A stretch of DNA of 64,000 bases. Source: Chitinophagales bacterium. GTDB lineage: Bacteria; Bacteroidota; Bacteroidia; Chitinophagales; Chitinophagaceae. The translations under genes and the position numbers were made by a program. Below, piece by piece: positions 25,769 through 34,156 of the stretch. The notes under the pieces were generated by a model, which saw nothing but the letters and a program-made list of their open reading frames with translations, did no database searches and was not told where the DNA came from. The stretch is from NCBI GenBank assembly GCA_017303395.1, contig JAFLBN010000010.1, positions 45,726 through 109,725 on the forward strand, in the 5' to 3' direction. Each line of letters begins with the position of its first letter. Position 1 is the stretch's first letter.

Positions 25769-27046
25769 TTACTGTATAACTAATTGTGTGGAATTGATTT
25801 TTGTTTGCTGCTTGTTGTGTATGGTTAGTATATAAGTACCTGCCACTAGCTGCGTATTGATGACTGTATTGTTGGTTTCAGGTATAGCTTTGTTATAAAC
25901 AATGCGCCCTTGCATATCTGTAATGCTAACATGGCTGAATGTAGTAGTATTAGTATTCACAGATATAATGCCTTTTGAAGGGTTGGGTGTAACGGTGATA
26001 TTGTGAGTGATTGCAGTATTGCTGATAGATAATGATGGGTCATAATCTTCGTAGTATATTTTTAACTCATCGTAGTTGTTGGCACGATAAGTACCTGTTG
26101 CAGTATTGTACTGGTATGATTTGCTGTAGAGTAGCAGTCCAGCAGTATCGTAGGTATTCACGTTCATTTCGGTAGTATCCCACTGTGTACTGTATTTATA
26201 TAAATAAGTCGTGTCTATCAGGTCTTTACTATTGTAGTGGTATATGTGGTAATAATCATTCTTCCAGGAAGATGTAAGTGTATCCCATGTGTAGTGATGT
26301 TTAGTGGCGGGAAATTTGTAAGTGCCGGCATAGCTAAAGCTATCTTTAGATTCATATATTTTTGATGCGTTAATCGTGCCGAAATCTGAGCGATATAGTG
26401 TTTTACGGTCTTGTGCGTCATAGCTGTGGAAAGAAGTATTGTCTAATATCCAGCCTGTAAATATGAAAACATAACTCTCCTCTTTTGTAAGGTAGTTTTT
26501 GATGTTGTAACTATATTTAATAACAGAAACAGGGAAGTTGTTCTTTTGGCTATATTGACTATCTACAGTCAATTTGCCTGATGTATTGTAGAAATAGTAG
26601 CGAAAGTCGTTTGCTATTTCTGTGCCATTCATGGTATCGGTATAGTTTTGGCCCACTAGTTGTTTTGATGAGTTGTAATATCTTTCAGATCTGCTTGATG
26701 TAGCATAAGATGTATTTTTCAATACCATGTCAATAAGCGTACCATCACTATTGTATTTATATATGCGTGTCTCATTTCTTAATAAGCTGGAAGAGCCACT
26801 TGTCCAACTGATGGAAGAATCGCTCCTGATATCCTGAGGGCCGGTAGATAAACAAGAGTAATTATCAAAATAACTTTCTTTGGTAGTATTAGCAGAACCG
26901 CGGCCCATGCTGTAGTAATAGTGGTTGCTATCGGAGATACCACCATTTATGGAATATGATGTGGCTATTACGCGTTTCTTTAATGTTGGTTGTGCTAAAG
27001 CCGTAATGCTTAACAAAATCAGCAGTATTGATAAAAAAGATTTCAT
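25769..27046 (-). CDS. T9SS-exported YD-repeat-like protein, paralogue 3
   Basis: The 425-residue protein has signal peptide MKSFLSILLILLSITALAQ. The conserved block is KKRVIATSYSINGGISDSNH, then YYYSMGRGSANT and KESYFDNYSC. Repeat units such as YKYNSDGTLIDMVLKN, YFYNTSGKLTVDSQY and YHYNSKDLIDTTYLY give a clear YD-like periodicity. The tail has VTPNPSKGIISVNTN and VSITDMQGRIVYNKAIP. It is more diverged in the middle than paralogues 1 and 2, yet keeps the same upstream palindrome. Confidence 0.78.
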   Translation of the reverse strand: MKSFLSILLILLSITALAQPTLKKRVIATSYSINGGISDSNHYYYSMGRGSANTTKESYFDNYSCLSTGPQDIRSDSSISWTSGSSSLLRNETRIYKYNSDGTLIDMVLKNTSYATSSRSERYYNSSKQLVGQNYTDTMNGTEIANDFRYYFYNTSGKLTVDSQYSQKNNFPVSVIKYSYNIKNYLTKEESYVFIFTGWILDNTSFHSYDAQDRKTLYRSDFGTINASKIYESKDSFSYAGTYKFPATKHHYTWDTLTSSWKNDYYHIYHYNSKDLIDTTYLYKYSTQWDTTEMNVNTYDTAGLLLYSKSYQYNTATGTYRANNYDELKIYYEDYDPSLSISNTAITHNITVTPNPSKGIISVNTNTTTFSHVSITDMQGRIVYNKAIPETNNTVINTQLVAGTYILTIHNKQQTKINSTQLVIQ

Positions 27047-27061
27047 AGAAAATAATTTGCG

Positions 27062-27105
27062 CTAATGTAGGTGTATGCTACAGGCAAAAACTTGACTTAA
27101 GTCAA
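27062..27105 (-). promoter_or_regulatory. Palindrome plus -7-like box upstream of paralogue 3
   Basis: TTGAC-TTAA-GTCAA (27092-27105, a fully symmetric 14-mer), a 22 bp spacer, then TACATTAG (27062-27069) and 15 bp to the ATG on the minus strand. Outside these two boxes the sequence has diverged from the other two promoters, so the boxes appear to be selected. Confidence 0.68.
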
Positions 27106-27152
27106 AATGGGATTGCTGTGACTGATATTTGACGCTATTGTTACAATAGGCT

Positions 27153-27194
27153 AGGAATAATATAGCCGCTCAATTGTGCGGCTATATTATTCCT
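27153..27194 (-). terminator. Long hairpin downstream of paralogue 4
   Basis: A 17 bp perfect stem (27153-27169 with 27178-27194, core ATATAGCCGC) with an eight-base loop, 10 bp after the stop codon at 27204. No T-tract follows on the minus strand, so it may act as an RNA-stabilising hairpin as much as a terminator. Confidence 0.6.
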
Positions 27195-27203
27195 ATTGTT
27201 TTG

Positions 27204-28562
27204 TTAATGCTTAATAAATTGTTGATAGGCTGTTTGTGTTTTGTCTTTGTTGAAGATGGTGAGTATGTAATTGCCCGCAGGTAGTTGTTGTGTGTTAACG
27301 GTTTGTCGTTGGTCGATTAATTGTTCGCTGTGTATAGTTTGCCCTTTGATATTTGTTATGTTGATGTTGCCCTTTGATATGGAGGTTTGAACGAAAAGCA
27401 TATTGTTTGCAGGGTTGGGGTATAATGTCAACAATGGTTTATTGTTTTGTTTTGGAATTGTAAGCGGGTCATATTCCTGATAATACATGGTTGTTTGGTC
27501 GTATGGTATAGTAGCAAAATTGCCATTACCGTTATACAGGTAACCATTAACGCGTTGCAATAGCCCGTTCGTATCGTGTATCATTATATCACGCTCAACA
27601 GTATCCCATTGGGTTGTGTATTGGTGTATGTAATATGTATCAACTAAACCGGCAGTGTTGTATTGGTAAGTATAAGCGGCATCTGGTACCCATTGTGCGA
27701 GTCCGTTGTCCCAGTTAATTTCTACTTCGTAGTATGGTTGTGTATTTGCACCCATATATGCAAAGCTGTCTTTGGTTTGATAAAGTGTAGAGCCTAAAGT
27801 GTACCGGATGTGGCTTAGGACAAGCCTGTCGCTTGCATCGTAGCTATATATGGTTTCATATGTTTGTTCCCAATTATTATTTTGAAACCTATAGGATGTA
27901 AAAGATGCGATATTTCCTGCTGCATTGTAGGTGTATGTTCTTTTGAATTCTGATTTGTTTTTTATAAGGTCAAAAGTGCTGTCGGCTATACGCTTGTTTT
28001 GTGCATCATAGGTCATGTACATTATTGCCTCGGGTATGAAAGTATTATTTACAAAAGAGTCGGAACTAGTAACCTGTGCGATAGTACCTGTGCTGTTATA
28101 AACAATGCTGTGCTGAAGGTTGTATGCTGTAGCAAGATATATATGATTAATTACCCGGTTATTAGCATCGTAGGTATATACATCATCGTGGGTTTTATTC
28201 AGGCTTCCGTTATAGTATCTCCAGCTCGAATTCGTATCGCTCATGATATTTTTTGTAGTGGTGTTTGTGCCCAGCGCATAAAAATTGTCGTAATAGCTTG
28301 CCAAGTTTGTGTGTGTTGAGCCCTTGCCATAAGTGTAGTAGTAGTGATTGCTGTCTTGCATTTGCCCATTAGATGTGTATGAGCTTGCAATCAATCTTTT
28401 TTGTAGTGCAGTTGTTTTAAATGCAAGATTTGATTGTTTATGAAAAATACCTTTTAGTATTTCTCGGTGCATAGCATTGTCTAGCTTTTTGCCGCCCAAT
28501 GGTGCTGCATCTGCAGTGTGAAAAACTAAGGCAAGCAGTAGTGTTTGTGTAAATGGTTTCAT
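27204..28562 (-). CDS. T9SS-exported YD-repeat-like protein, paralogue 4
   Basis: The 452-residue protein has signal peptide MKPFTQTLLLALVFHTADA. An extra ~30-residue segment (LDNAMHREILKGIFHKQSNL) precedes the family block QKRLIASSYTSNGQMQDSNH, then YYYTYGKGSTHT and LASYYDNFYA. Repeats include YTYDANNRVINHIYL, YTYNAAGNIASFTSYRF and YSYDASDRLVLSHIRY. The T9SS tail reads LYPNPANNMLFVQTS and ITNIKGQTIHSEQLID. It lacks the upstream palindrome of the other three, so it is probably the outgroup copy or is controlled differently. Confidence 0.76.
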   Translation of the reverse strand: MKPFTQTLLLALVFHTADAAPLGGKKLDNAMHREILKGIFHKQSNLAFKTTALQKRLIASSYTSNGQMQDSNHYYYTYGKGSTHTNLASYYDNFYALGTNTTTKNIMSDTNSSWRYYNGSLNKTHDDVYTYDANNRVINHIYLATAYNLQHSIVYNSTGTIAQVTSSDSFVNNTFIPEAIMYMTYDAQNKRIADSTFDLIKNKSEFKRTYTYNAAGNIASFTSYRFQNNNWEQTYETIYSYDASDRLVLSHIRYTLGSTLYQTKDSFAYMGANTQPYYEVEINWDNGLAQWVPDAAYTYQYNTAGLVDTYYIHQYTTQWDTVERDIMIHDTNGLLQRVNGYLYNGNGNFATIPYDQTTMYYQEYDPLTIPKQNNKPLLTLYPNPANNMLFVQTSISKGNINITNIKGQTIHSEQLIDQRQTVNTQQLPAGNYILTIFNKDKTQTAYQQFIKH

Positions 28563-28705
28563 GCTTTTTAATAATTTTTATCAAAATGACATCAAAACCA
28601 TCAGACAGTATGGGGGGATTTTGTTTTGTTAAGAATGTAATGACAATAGTATTGCATTTGTAGGCGTTAATGTCATGGTAGTATCATTACAATGTCAGAT
28701 AAATA

Positions 28706-28733
28706 ACAAAGCCGCTCAACAGAGCGGCTTTGT
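28706..28733 (-). terminator. Intrinsic terminator of odhB
   Basis: A 12 bp stem ACAAAGCCGCTC/GAGCGGCTTTGT with loop AACA, 25 bp beyond the odhB stop codon on the minus strand. Confidence 0.8.
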
Positions 28734-28757
28734 TTATGAAAAAGTGTGTGTTATACA

Positions 28758-29978
28758 TTATACACCCAGCAATGCTTTTACAGGGTCTTGGCCTATCAGC
28801 ATCAGTTCAGGGTTTTCTAATAGTTCTTTTACACGAACCAGGAAGCTAACAGATTCGCGGCCATCAATGATGCGGTGATCGTAGCTAAGGGCTACATACA
28901 TCATAGGGCGAGCTTCTATCTTGCCGTTAACAACCATAGGGCGCTCCTGTATTTTGTGCATACCCAAGATTGCAGACTGCGGAATGTTGATGATTGGTGT
29001 TGACATTAGCGAGCCGAATACACCACCATTTGTGATGGTGAATGTACCACCTGTCATTTCATCTATGCCCAATTTGTTATCGCGGGCTTTACCTGCCAGT
29101 TCCATCACTTTAGCTTCTATTTCAGCCATGCTCAGGCTTTCTGCATTGCGGATAACAGGTACTACCAAGCCTTTTGGTGCTGATACTGCAATAGATATAT
29201 CGCAATAGTCGTGGTAAACGATTTCTTCGCCATCTATGTATGCATTTACAGCAGGCCATTCAGCCAATGCGTACGTACAAGCTTTTGTGAAGAAAGACAT
29301 GAAGCCGAGGTTTACACCGTGTGACTCTTTGAACTTGTCTTTGAATGTTTTACGTATCTCCATGATGCGTGTCATATCTACTTCGTTGAAAGTAGTCAGC
29401 ATCGCAGTTGTGTTCTTAGCTTCTACCAGACGACGAGAAACCGTTTTACGCAGGTTGCTCATTTTTTCGCGCCTGTCGTTGCGGGTGAAGGCACCTGCAC
29501 CTTTTTTGCCCGGATTTGCCAGTGCATCCAGTACATCCTGCTTCAGGATGCGGCCCATAGAGCCACTGCCTTTTACCTCAGTAGGTTTCACTTGCTTATC
29601 TGCCATGATAGCACTTGCCACAGGTGTCGCTTTTACATCTGCAGGCAGTGCAGCTTTCGGCGCTTCGGCCTTCGGAGCCTCTGCTTTTGCAGCAGGTTTT
29701 GCTTCTGCCGCAGGGGCAGGCGCAGCAGCACCTTCAGGGCGTGCAGCCTTATCGTCTATTTTACAAGCCAGTTCGCCAATAGCTAGTGTAGCGCCTTCTG
29801 CCGCAACAATGTGCAGAATACCCGCTTGCTCGGCATTCAGTTCGAAAGTAGCTTTTTCAGATTCCAGTTCGCAAAGCAACTCATCGCGTTCTACCCACGC
29901 GCCTTCCGGTTTCAGCCATTTAACAAGGGTCACCTCACTGATAGATTCCCCAACTGTAGGCACTTTTATTTCAATCAT
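28758..29978 (-). CDS. odhB: 2-oxoglutarate dehydrogenase E2 (dihydrolipoyl succinyltransferase)
   Basis: The 406-residue E2 has one lipoyl domain with the lipoylated Lys42 in ESEKATFEL, an Ala/Pro/Lys linker (~80-115), a peripheral E1/E3-binding domain ([25 protein letters not shown]) and the catalytic domain ending in [12 protein letters not shown] (His368, Asp372). It transfers succinyl groups to CoA in the TCA cycle. The single lipoyl domain and the [18 protein letters not shown] segment favour the oxoglutarate enzyme over pyruvate. E1 is often adjacent in other bacteria but is not in this window. It has its own terminator. Confidence 0.92.
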   Translation of the reverse strand: MIEIKVPTVGESISEVTLVKWLKPEGAWVERDELLCELESEKATFELNAEQAGILHIVAAEGATLAIGELACKIDDKAARPEGAAAPAPAAEAKPAAKAEAPKAEAPKAALPADVKATPVASAIMADKQVKPTEVKGSGSMGRILKQDVLDALANPGKKGAGAFTRNDRREKMSNLRKTVSRRLVEAKNTTAMLTTFNEVDMTRIMEIRKTFKDKFKESHGVNLGFMSFFTKACTYALAEWPAVNAYIDGEEIVYHDYCDISIAVSAPKGLVVPVIRNAESLSMAEIEAKVMELAGKARDNKLGIDEMTGGTFTITNGGVFGSLMSTPIINIPQSAILGMHKIQERPMVVNGKIEARPMMYVALSYDHRIIDGRESVSFLVRVKELLENPELMLIGQDPVKALLGV

Positions 29979-30136
29979 GGAAAAAAATCTCGTTGTACGG
30001 AGCGCTAAATTATGAAAAATGCGGGGGATTTAAGAATGCAACTATAGTATATTATGCTGATTTGATATAGTTTACTCTATATATGTCGTAAAACCGCTAT
30101 GGATACTACGATGCGGGATTATTCGTTACATTTAGA

Positions 30137-30796
30137 ATGCTAAAACACAGGCGTATGGAATGGTACACACCCGAACTGGAAAAAGTATTATTGTCAGCAC
30201 TTTTGGGGGCTATTATAGGTCTGGAAAGGGAATGGAGTGGTAAATCTGCAGGTTTCAGGACCGTAATATTAGTAAATATTGGGGCTACGCTATTTACCAT
30301 CGTATCGAATGCTATGGCAGAACCGGGCACGAGTGGCGGCGACAGGATAGCATCAAATATTGTAACAGGCATCGGTTTTTTAGGTGCAGGGCTGATTTTT
30401 AAGAGCGATACAAATGTACGTGGGCTTACCACTGCGGCTACCGTATGGGCATCGGCTGCCATAGGTATGGCAGTTGGGGTGGGGGCTTATGAAATAGCCG
30501 TAATGAGTACGATACTGGTATGGTTGGTACTGGTGGTGTTCTACAGATTGCAACGCGTGTTTGACGATATGATGATAACCCGTCAGTACAGGATAACGCA
30601 CGAAGGGGCCGATGGCGTAGAGTTGGATTACGACCAGTATTTTAATGTGCCTGAAAGAAGGGTGCTGGAAAGTAAGCTGATAAAAACAAGAGATGGATTG
30701 GTGTATCTATGGACGGTACGCGCATCGCGCAAAAAACACGATCAGGCTTTAAAATTGTTGATACACGACCCGAAAGTGACCAGCCTGGAGTACTAG
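30137..30796 (+). CDS. MgtC/SapB family membrane protein
   Basis: The 219-residue protein has the MgtC N-terminal membrane region: LLSALLGAIIGLEREWSGKS, GFRTVILVNIGATLF, then RIASNIVTGIGFLGAGLIF and VRGLTTAATVWASAAIGMAVG. A short ACT-like cytoplasmic C-terminus follows (~145-219). MgtC-type proteins relate to magnesium homeostasis and ATP synthase modulation in other bacteria. Translation could begin at 30137 or at the ATG six codons later. A dispersed repeat lies just after the stop codon, before the convergent crcB. Confidence 0.88.
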   Translation: MLKHRRMEWYTPELEKVLLSALLGAIIGLEREWSGKSAGFRTVILVNIGATLFTIVSNAMAEPGTSGGDRIASNIVTGIGFLGAGLIFKSDTNVRGLTTAATVWASAAIGMAVGVGAYEIAVMSTILVWLVLVVFYRLQRVFDDMMITRQYRITHEGADGVELDYDQYFNVPERRVLESKLIKTRDGLVYLWTVRASRKKHDQALKLLIHDPKVTSLEY

Positions 30797-30800
30797 TATT

Positions 30801-30834
30801 TTAGTTGATTGGTTGACTTGTTGATTAGTTGTCT
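30801..30834. repeat. Dispersed intergenic repeat, copy 4
   Basis: TTAGTTGATTGGTTGACTTG then TTGATTAGTTGTCT, between the convergent mgtC-like and crcB genes. Confidence 0.6.
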
Positions 30835-30843
30835 TAAGATGCA

Positions 30844-31215
30844 CTAAGATGTAAGTACGATACCCAATCGGCACAGTAGAATGCCGACAATTACAGATGC
30901 TGCAATATATAGCAGGGCAGTGATATTGAGTTGTCCTTTCAGCAGGTTTACATTCTCCAAAGCAAAGGCAGAGAACGTAGTAAAACCACCGCAGAAGCCT
31001 GTGGCAAGCACCAGCCATAAGTCTGACTGCTGATTGCTGTTTTTTTGCACAAAGCCGAATAGCAGGCCTATCAGCAAACAGCCAACAATATTGATGATGA
31101 AAGTTGCCAGCGGGAAAGACAGTGCGTAGCGAGCATTAATGATACGCGACACACCATACCTTGCCATACTGCCAATGGCACCACCAAGACCTACTAATAA
31201 CAGACTGCGTATCAT
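30844..31215 (-). CDS. crcB: Fluoride exporter CrcB/Fluc
   Basis: The 123-residue protein has four membrane helices and the Fluc signatures: GLGGAIGSMARYGVSR, FPLATFIINIVGC with the pore Asn42, and GFCGGFTTFSAFALE (73-87) with the phenylalanine track. It works as a dual-topology dimer that lets fluoride leave the cytoplasm. A -7 box (TACTTTTG) ends five bases before the ATG, leaving no room for a fluoride riboswitch. Confidence 0.92.
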   Translation of the reverse strand: MIRSLLLVGLGGAIGSMARYGVSRIINARYALSFPLATFIINIVGCLLIGLLFGFVQKNSNQQSDLWLVLATGFCGGFTTFSAFALENVNLLKGQLNITALLYIAASVIVGILLCRLGIVLTS

Positions 31216-31220
31216 ACCCT

Positions 31221-31228
31221 CAAAAGTA
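31221..31228 (-). promoter_or_regulatory. -7 promoter box TACTTTTG for crcB
   Basis: Exact TAnnTTTG match with only AGGGT between it and the ATG, implying a leaderless transcript. It abuts the terminator hairpin of the upstream gene. Confidence 0.55.
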
Positions 31229-31265
31229 AAAAAGCAAAAAGTAATACACTTACTTTTTGCTTTTT
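31229..31265 (-). terminator. AT-rich hairpin terminator of the TolB-like gene
   Basis: A 15 bp stem (AAAAAGCAAAAAGTA with TACTTTTTGCTTTTT) and a seven-base loop, running directly into the crcB -7 box. Confidence 0.72.
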
Positions 31266-31288
31266 AGTTTTTTATAAAAGTGTTGTTA

Positions 31289-32392
31289 CTAATCTACCCA
31301 ATCGCAGATAAACAAGTTGGTTTCGTTGGTACCACCGTTGTTTCTGTTTGAGGAGAAGATGAGTTTCTTGCCATCGGGAGAGAACATAGGGAATGCATCG
31401 AAGCCACCATCATGCGATATTTTTTCAAGGCCTGTGCCATCAAAATTGATAAGGTACATATTAAACGGAAACCCGCGCGGATATTCATGGTTTGATGCGA
31501 AGATGATGCGCTTGCCATCTGCAGTAAAGTTTGGCGCCCAGTTGGCTTTGCCCAGTTTGGTAACCTGCTGTACATTGCTGCCATCTGCATCTGCAATAAA
31601 CACTTCCATGTTTGTAGGCGCTACCATGCCTTGTGCCAGCAGGTCTTTATATTCTTTTACTTCTTCTTCCGTTTTTGGGCGAGACGCGCGCCATACTATT
31701 TTTTTGCCATCAGGTGAAAACCATGCACCACCATCATAACCAAGGTCTTTTGTGACCTGCTTTACGTTCTTACCGTCAATATCCATCACATACAAATCAA
31801 GGTCGCCGTTGCGGGTAGATGTGAAGATGATTTTATCGCCTTTGGGTGATACAGTTGCCTCGGCATCATAACCGGGTTCTGTGGTCAGTTGTTTGGTGAT
31901 TTTACCATTCAGGTCGGCAACAAATATGTCGTAGCTTTCGTAGATAGGCCATACATATTTTTTCAAAACCTTACGGTCTGGCACAGGCGGGCATGTATCT
32001 GCACCAAGATGTGTGGATGCATATACTACAGATTTGCCGCCGGGCATCAGGTAGGCACATGTAGTGCGGCCTTTGCCGGTGCTTACCATTTTGTATTCAA
32101 ACTTATCGTTTGCAGACTTTGGTACTTTGGCATAGAATATCTGGTCGCAGTTCAGCCCTTCTTTCGGATTGGTACGCTGGAAGATGATTGCTTTACCGTC
32201 GAGGCCAAAATATGCCTCAGCATTGTCGCCGCCAAATGTCAGCTGGCGTACGTTCTTGAAGTGCTTTTCATCATCATATTGCAGTTTGCCTTCGTATTTG
32301 GCATTGGTAGTATGCGTACCATGCTGCGCATTGGCAGTATTTACCAATGCAGATGCCAGTATCAAAGCCGGCAGTAAACGGGAAATCATCAT
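31289..32392 (-). CDS. Secreted TolB-like beta-propeller (PD40) protein
   Basis: The 367-residue protein has a signal peptide (LLPALILASALVNTANAQ) and at least five WD40-like/PD40 repeats with SPDGKKIVW-type cores (VSPKGDKIIFTSTRNG, FSPDGKKIVWRAS, FTADGKRIIFASNHE, FSPDGKKLIFSSNRN). This is the propeller seen in TolB and in PD40 proteins of Bacteroidota, probably acting in the periplasm in ligand or protein binding. It is not the true tolB: no pal or tol genes adjoin and the TolB N-terminal domain is absent. Confidence 0.82.
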   Translation of the reverse strand: MMISRLLPALILASALVNTANAQHGTHTTNAKYEGKLQYDDEKHFKNVRQLTFGGDNAEAYFGLDGKAIIFQRTNPKEGLNCDQIFYAKVPKSANDKFEYKMVSTGKGRTTCAYLMPGGKSVVYASTHLGADTCPPVPDRKVLKKYVWPIYESYDIFVADLNGKITKQLTTEPGYDAEATVSPKGDKIIFTSTRNGDLDLYVMDIDGKNVKQVTKDLGYDGGAWFSPDGKKIVWRASRPKTEEEVKEYKDLLAQGMVAPTNMEVFIADADGSNVQQVTKLGKANWAPNFTADGKRIIFASNHEYPRGFPFNMYLINFDGTGLEKISHDGGFDAFPMFSPDGKKLIFSSNRNNGGTNETNLFICDWVD

Positions 32393-32411
32393 CTTCTTAG
32401 CAATTTGCGCG

Positions 32412-32419
32412 CAAAGTTA
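32412..32419 (-). promoter_or_regulatory. -7 promoter box TAACTTTG for the TolB-like gene
   Basis: Exact consensus match on the minus strand, 19 bp before the first of two tandem ATG codons at 32392. Confidence 0.5.
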
Positions 32420-32491
32420 GTTGTAGCAGTGTTTATATACTTATAAATGAGGGAAATGGTTTGTCATGGTATTGTAATTGTATGACAAAGA

Positions 32492-32519
32492 TGAATGTCG
32501 GGTATGTGCCCGACATTCA
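32492..32519. terminator. Hairpin downstream of the cytochrome c gene
   Basis: An 11 bp stem TGAATGTCGGG/CCCGACATTCA with loop TATGTG. The T6 run lies on the plus side; on the minus strand, where it follows the cytochrome gene, the trailing sequence is only partly T-rich. Confidence 0.6.
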
Positions 32520-32533
32520 CTTTTTTGCAAACA

Positions 32534-33136
32534 CTAAGACTGCTTAGGGGCAGGTGGTGGAGGGTTGAGGTGTGCCTGTGGCACAAGATTATTTACCGGT
32601 TTAATGGTCTTCAAATACTCGAAAATAGACTTCAGATCATCTTCAGACAGGTTGGCAAAGTTTTGCCACGGCATTGGTGGCATAATAGGGCGGGAATTGT
32701 CAATCCCTTTGTATTTGCCCTCTTTCATCACTTTTCTGAAGTTGTCGTAGGTCCAGTTGCCCAGCCCGGTAGGGTCGGGAGTTAGGTTTGACGCGAAAGT
32801 GAGTCCCCAAGGACCGGCAGCAGCTGTGAGGTCGCCATAAAACAATGCCCAGCGACCACTGTTTGCCAGTGTGGTATCGTACTCGCCCAATGGTGTGGAC
32901 GCATTATAACCAGACAGAAATCTATCCATATCGGGAACAGGGCCACGGTCTGTCATTTTTTTAGGTGTGTGGCAATCTCCGCAGCCAATAGTAGCTACGA
33001 GATACCCACCACGTTTTATCATTGAATCGACAGATGTAACAGGTGTCTGTTCACTTTCTTTATTTGTGCCAGTGTTTGTACATGCAACAACTGTAGCTAT
33101 AATACAGCTTGCGATAATGTAAATTGTTTTTTTCAT
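32534..33136 (-). CDS. Monoheme cytochrome c lipoprotein
   Basis: The 200-residue protein has a lipoprotein signal (IIASCIIATVVAC, Cys19). One c-type heme site, CGDCH, follows (Cys52, Cys55, His56). The PIMPPMPW segment supplies candidate axial Met residues and LSEDDLKSIFEYLKTIKPV is the typical C-terminal helix. It should be membrane-tethered in the periplasm and needs the Ccm system, two genes of which lie at 10.7-13.6 kb. It is followed on the minus strand by a TolB-like gene with its own promoter. Confidence 0.88.
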   Translation of the reverse strand: MKKTIYIIASCIIATVVACTNTGTNKESEQTPVTSVDSMIKRGGYLVATIGCGDCHTPKKMTDRGPVPDMDRFLSGYNASTPLGEYDTTLANSGRWALFYGDLTAAAGPWGLTFASNLTPDPTGLGNWTYDNFRKVMKEGKYKGIDNSRPIMPPMPWQNFANLSEDDLKSIFEYLKTIKPVNNLVPQAHLNPPPPAPKQS

Positions 33137-33214
33137 TTTTAAATATAATTTATGTTTTATTGTTATTTATATGATACACGGAACCAGATCGACTCATATA
33201 GTGTTTCTATATTG

Positions 33215-34054
33215 CTATGAGAGAGCGTATTTGGGAGCTACCTGGCAAAACTGCATATTGCTGTCTTCTACAATAGAGGGTGTAATGCCGGCAAACTCTT
33301 TAAAATCGCGGATAAAATGTGCCTGGTCTGCGTATCCGCAGTTATAAGATATATCAGCCATTGATACTTTATCGTTCTTAGTTTGCTGAATATACTCGTA
33401 TGCATTGCGGAAGCGAATGATACGCGTATATGTTTTGGGGCTTGTACCCAGCATGTCTTTAAAACTGCGTTGCAATTGTCTTTCGCTTACATACAACCTT
33501 TTACAAAGAGAGTCTATAGATATATTCCCCTTTTCTATCCTTATTATATTGGTAGCCTCTTCCAGATAGGTTCTTTCTTCATTTGTGCTTTTCAGCCTGC
33601 TGATTAGAAAATCTTCAGCAATCTTTATCAGCATTGCAGGATCGGAAAGCCCCATCATTTTATCAGCCATCGTATTCACGCGCTTGTTGAGGAAGTTGCT
33701 GATGTCTGTATAATCATTAAATAAAGTTGATACCGGAATTTTAAAAAGTTGCATCAGGCATTCCGGTTTCAGGTTCATACCAAAGAGTACCGCATTGCAA
33801 TTGGCACGCCATGTAACTGCATCTTTATAAATGCCTACAAAATAGGCATCCGGCAAGGGTGTCCATTCCCCATCCAGATAGATATCGCAGTCTCTGCCCA
33901 TGGTATGGATGATAACCTGTGCCATACCCAGTGGCATACATTTCTGAATGCTCAGATGATGCGATGGTGCTTCAGTAAATGAGCTAATCCAATACTTGTC
34001 TACGTACTGTTGTAGCGCAGGGGATGGATTAAATTCTTTGTAGCTGATAATCAT
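33215..34054 (-). CDS. AraC-family transcriptional regulator
   Basis: The 279-residue protein has an N-terminal ligand/dimer domain (~1-150, SPALQQYVDKYWISSF, CMPLGMAQVIIHTMG). A C-terminal AraC double helix-turn-helix (~170-265) shows ISIDSLCKRLYVSERQLQRS, FKDMLGTSPKTYTRIIRF and DISYNCGYADQAHFIRDFKE. It is followed by the cytochrome c gene and preceded by a hemerythrin gene, all on the minus strand, so it may regulate one of them. Its own -7 box is about 55 bp upstream. Confidence 0.88.
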   Translation of the reverse strand: MIISYKEFNPSPALQQYVDKYWISSFTEAPSHHLSIQKCMPLGMAQVIIHTMGRDCDIYLDGEWTPLPDAYFVGIYKDAVTWRANCNAVLFGMNLKPECLMQLFKIPVSTLFNDYTDISNFLNKRVNTMADKMMGLSDPAMLIKIAEDFLISRLKSTNEERTYLEEATNIIRIEKGNISIDSLCKRLYVSERQLQRSFKDMLGTSPKTYTRIIRFRNAYEYIQQTKNDKVSMADISYNCGYADQAHFIRDFKEFAGITPSIVEDSNMQFCQVAPKYALS

Positions 34055-34108
34055 AGTTAACGGTATTGTTATGACAAATAATGATTATGTGAGCCAATTG
34101 GGGTGGTG

Positions 34109-34116
34109 CAAAGGTA
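34109..34116 (-). promoter_or_regulatory. -7 promoter box TACCTTTG for the AraC regulator
   Basis: Exact consensus on the minus strand, 54 bp before the ATG at 34054. Confidence 0.5.
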
Positions 34117-34156
34117 AGATGATTAATTTTCAGAACATTGAAAAAAACCGACATAT

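Noticed and set aside
29236-30015. 259-residue plus-strand open reading frame opposite odhB
   Set aside because: It is the complement of the Ala/Pro/Lys linker and lipoyl domain of odhB; no domain of its own is visible.
31216-31288. Possible fluoride riboswitch ahead of crcB
   Set aside because: The -7 box lies only five bases before the start codon and the rest of the gap is an AT-rich terminator hairpin, so no space for the riboswitch remains.
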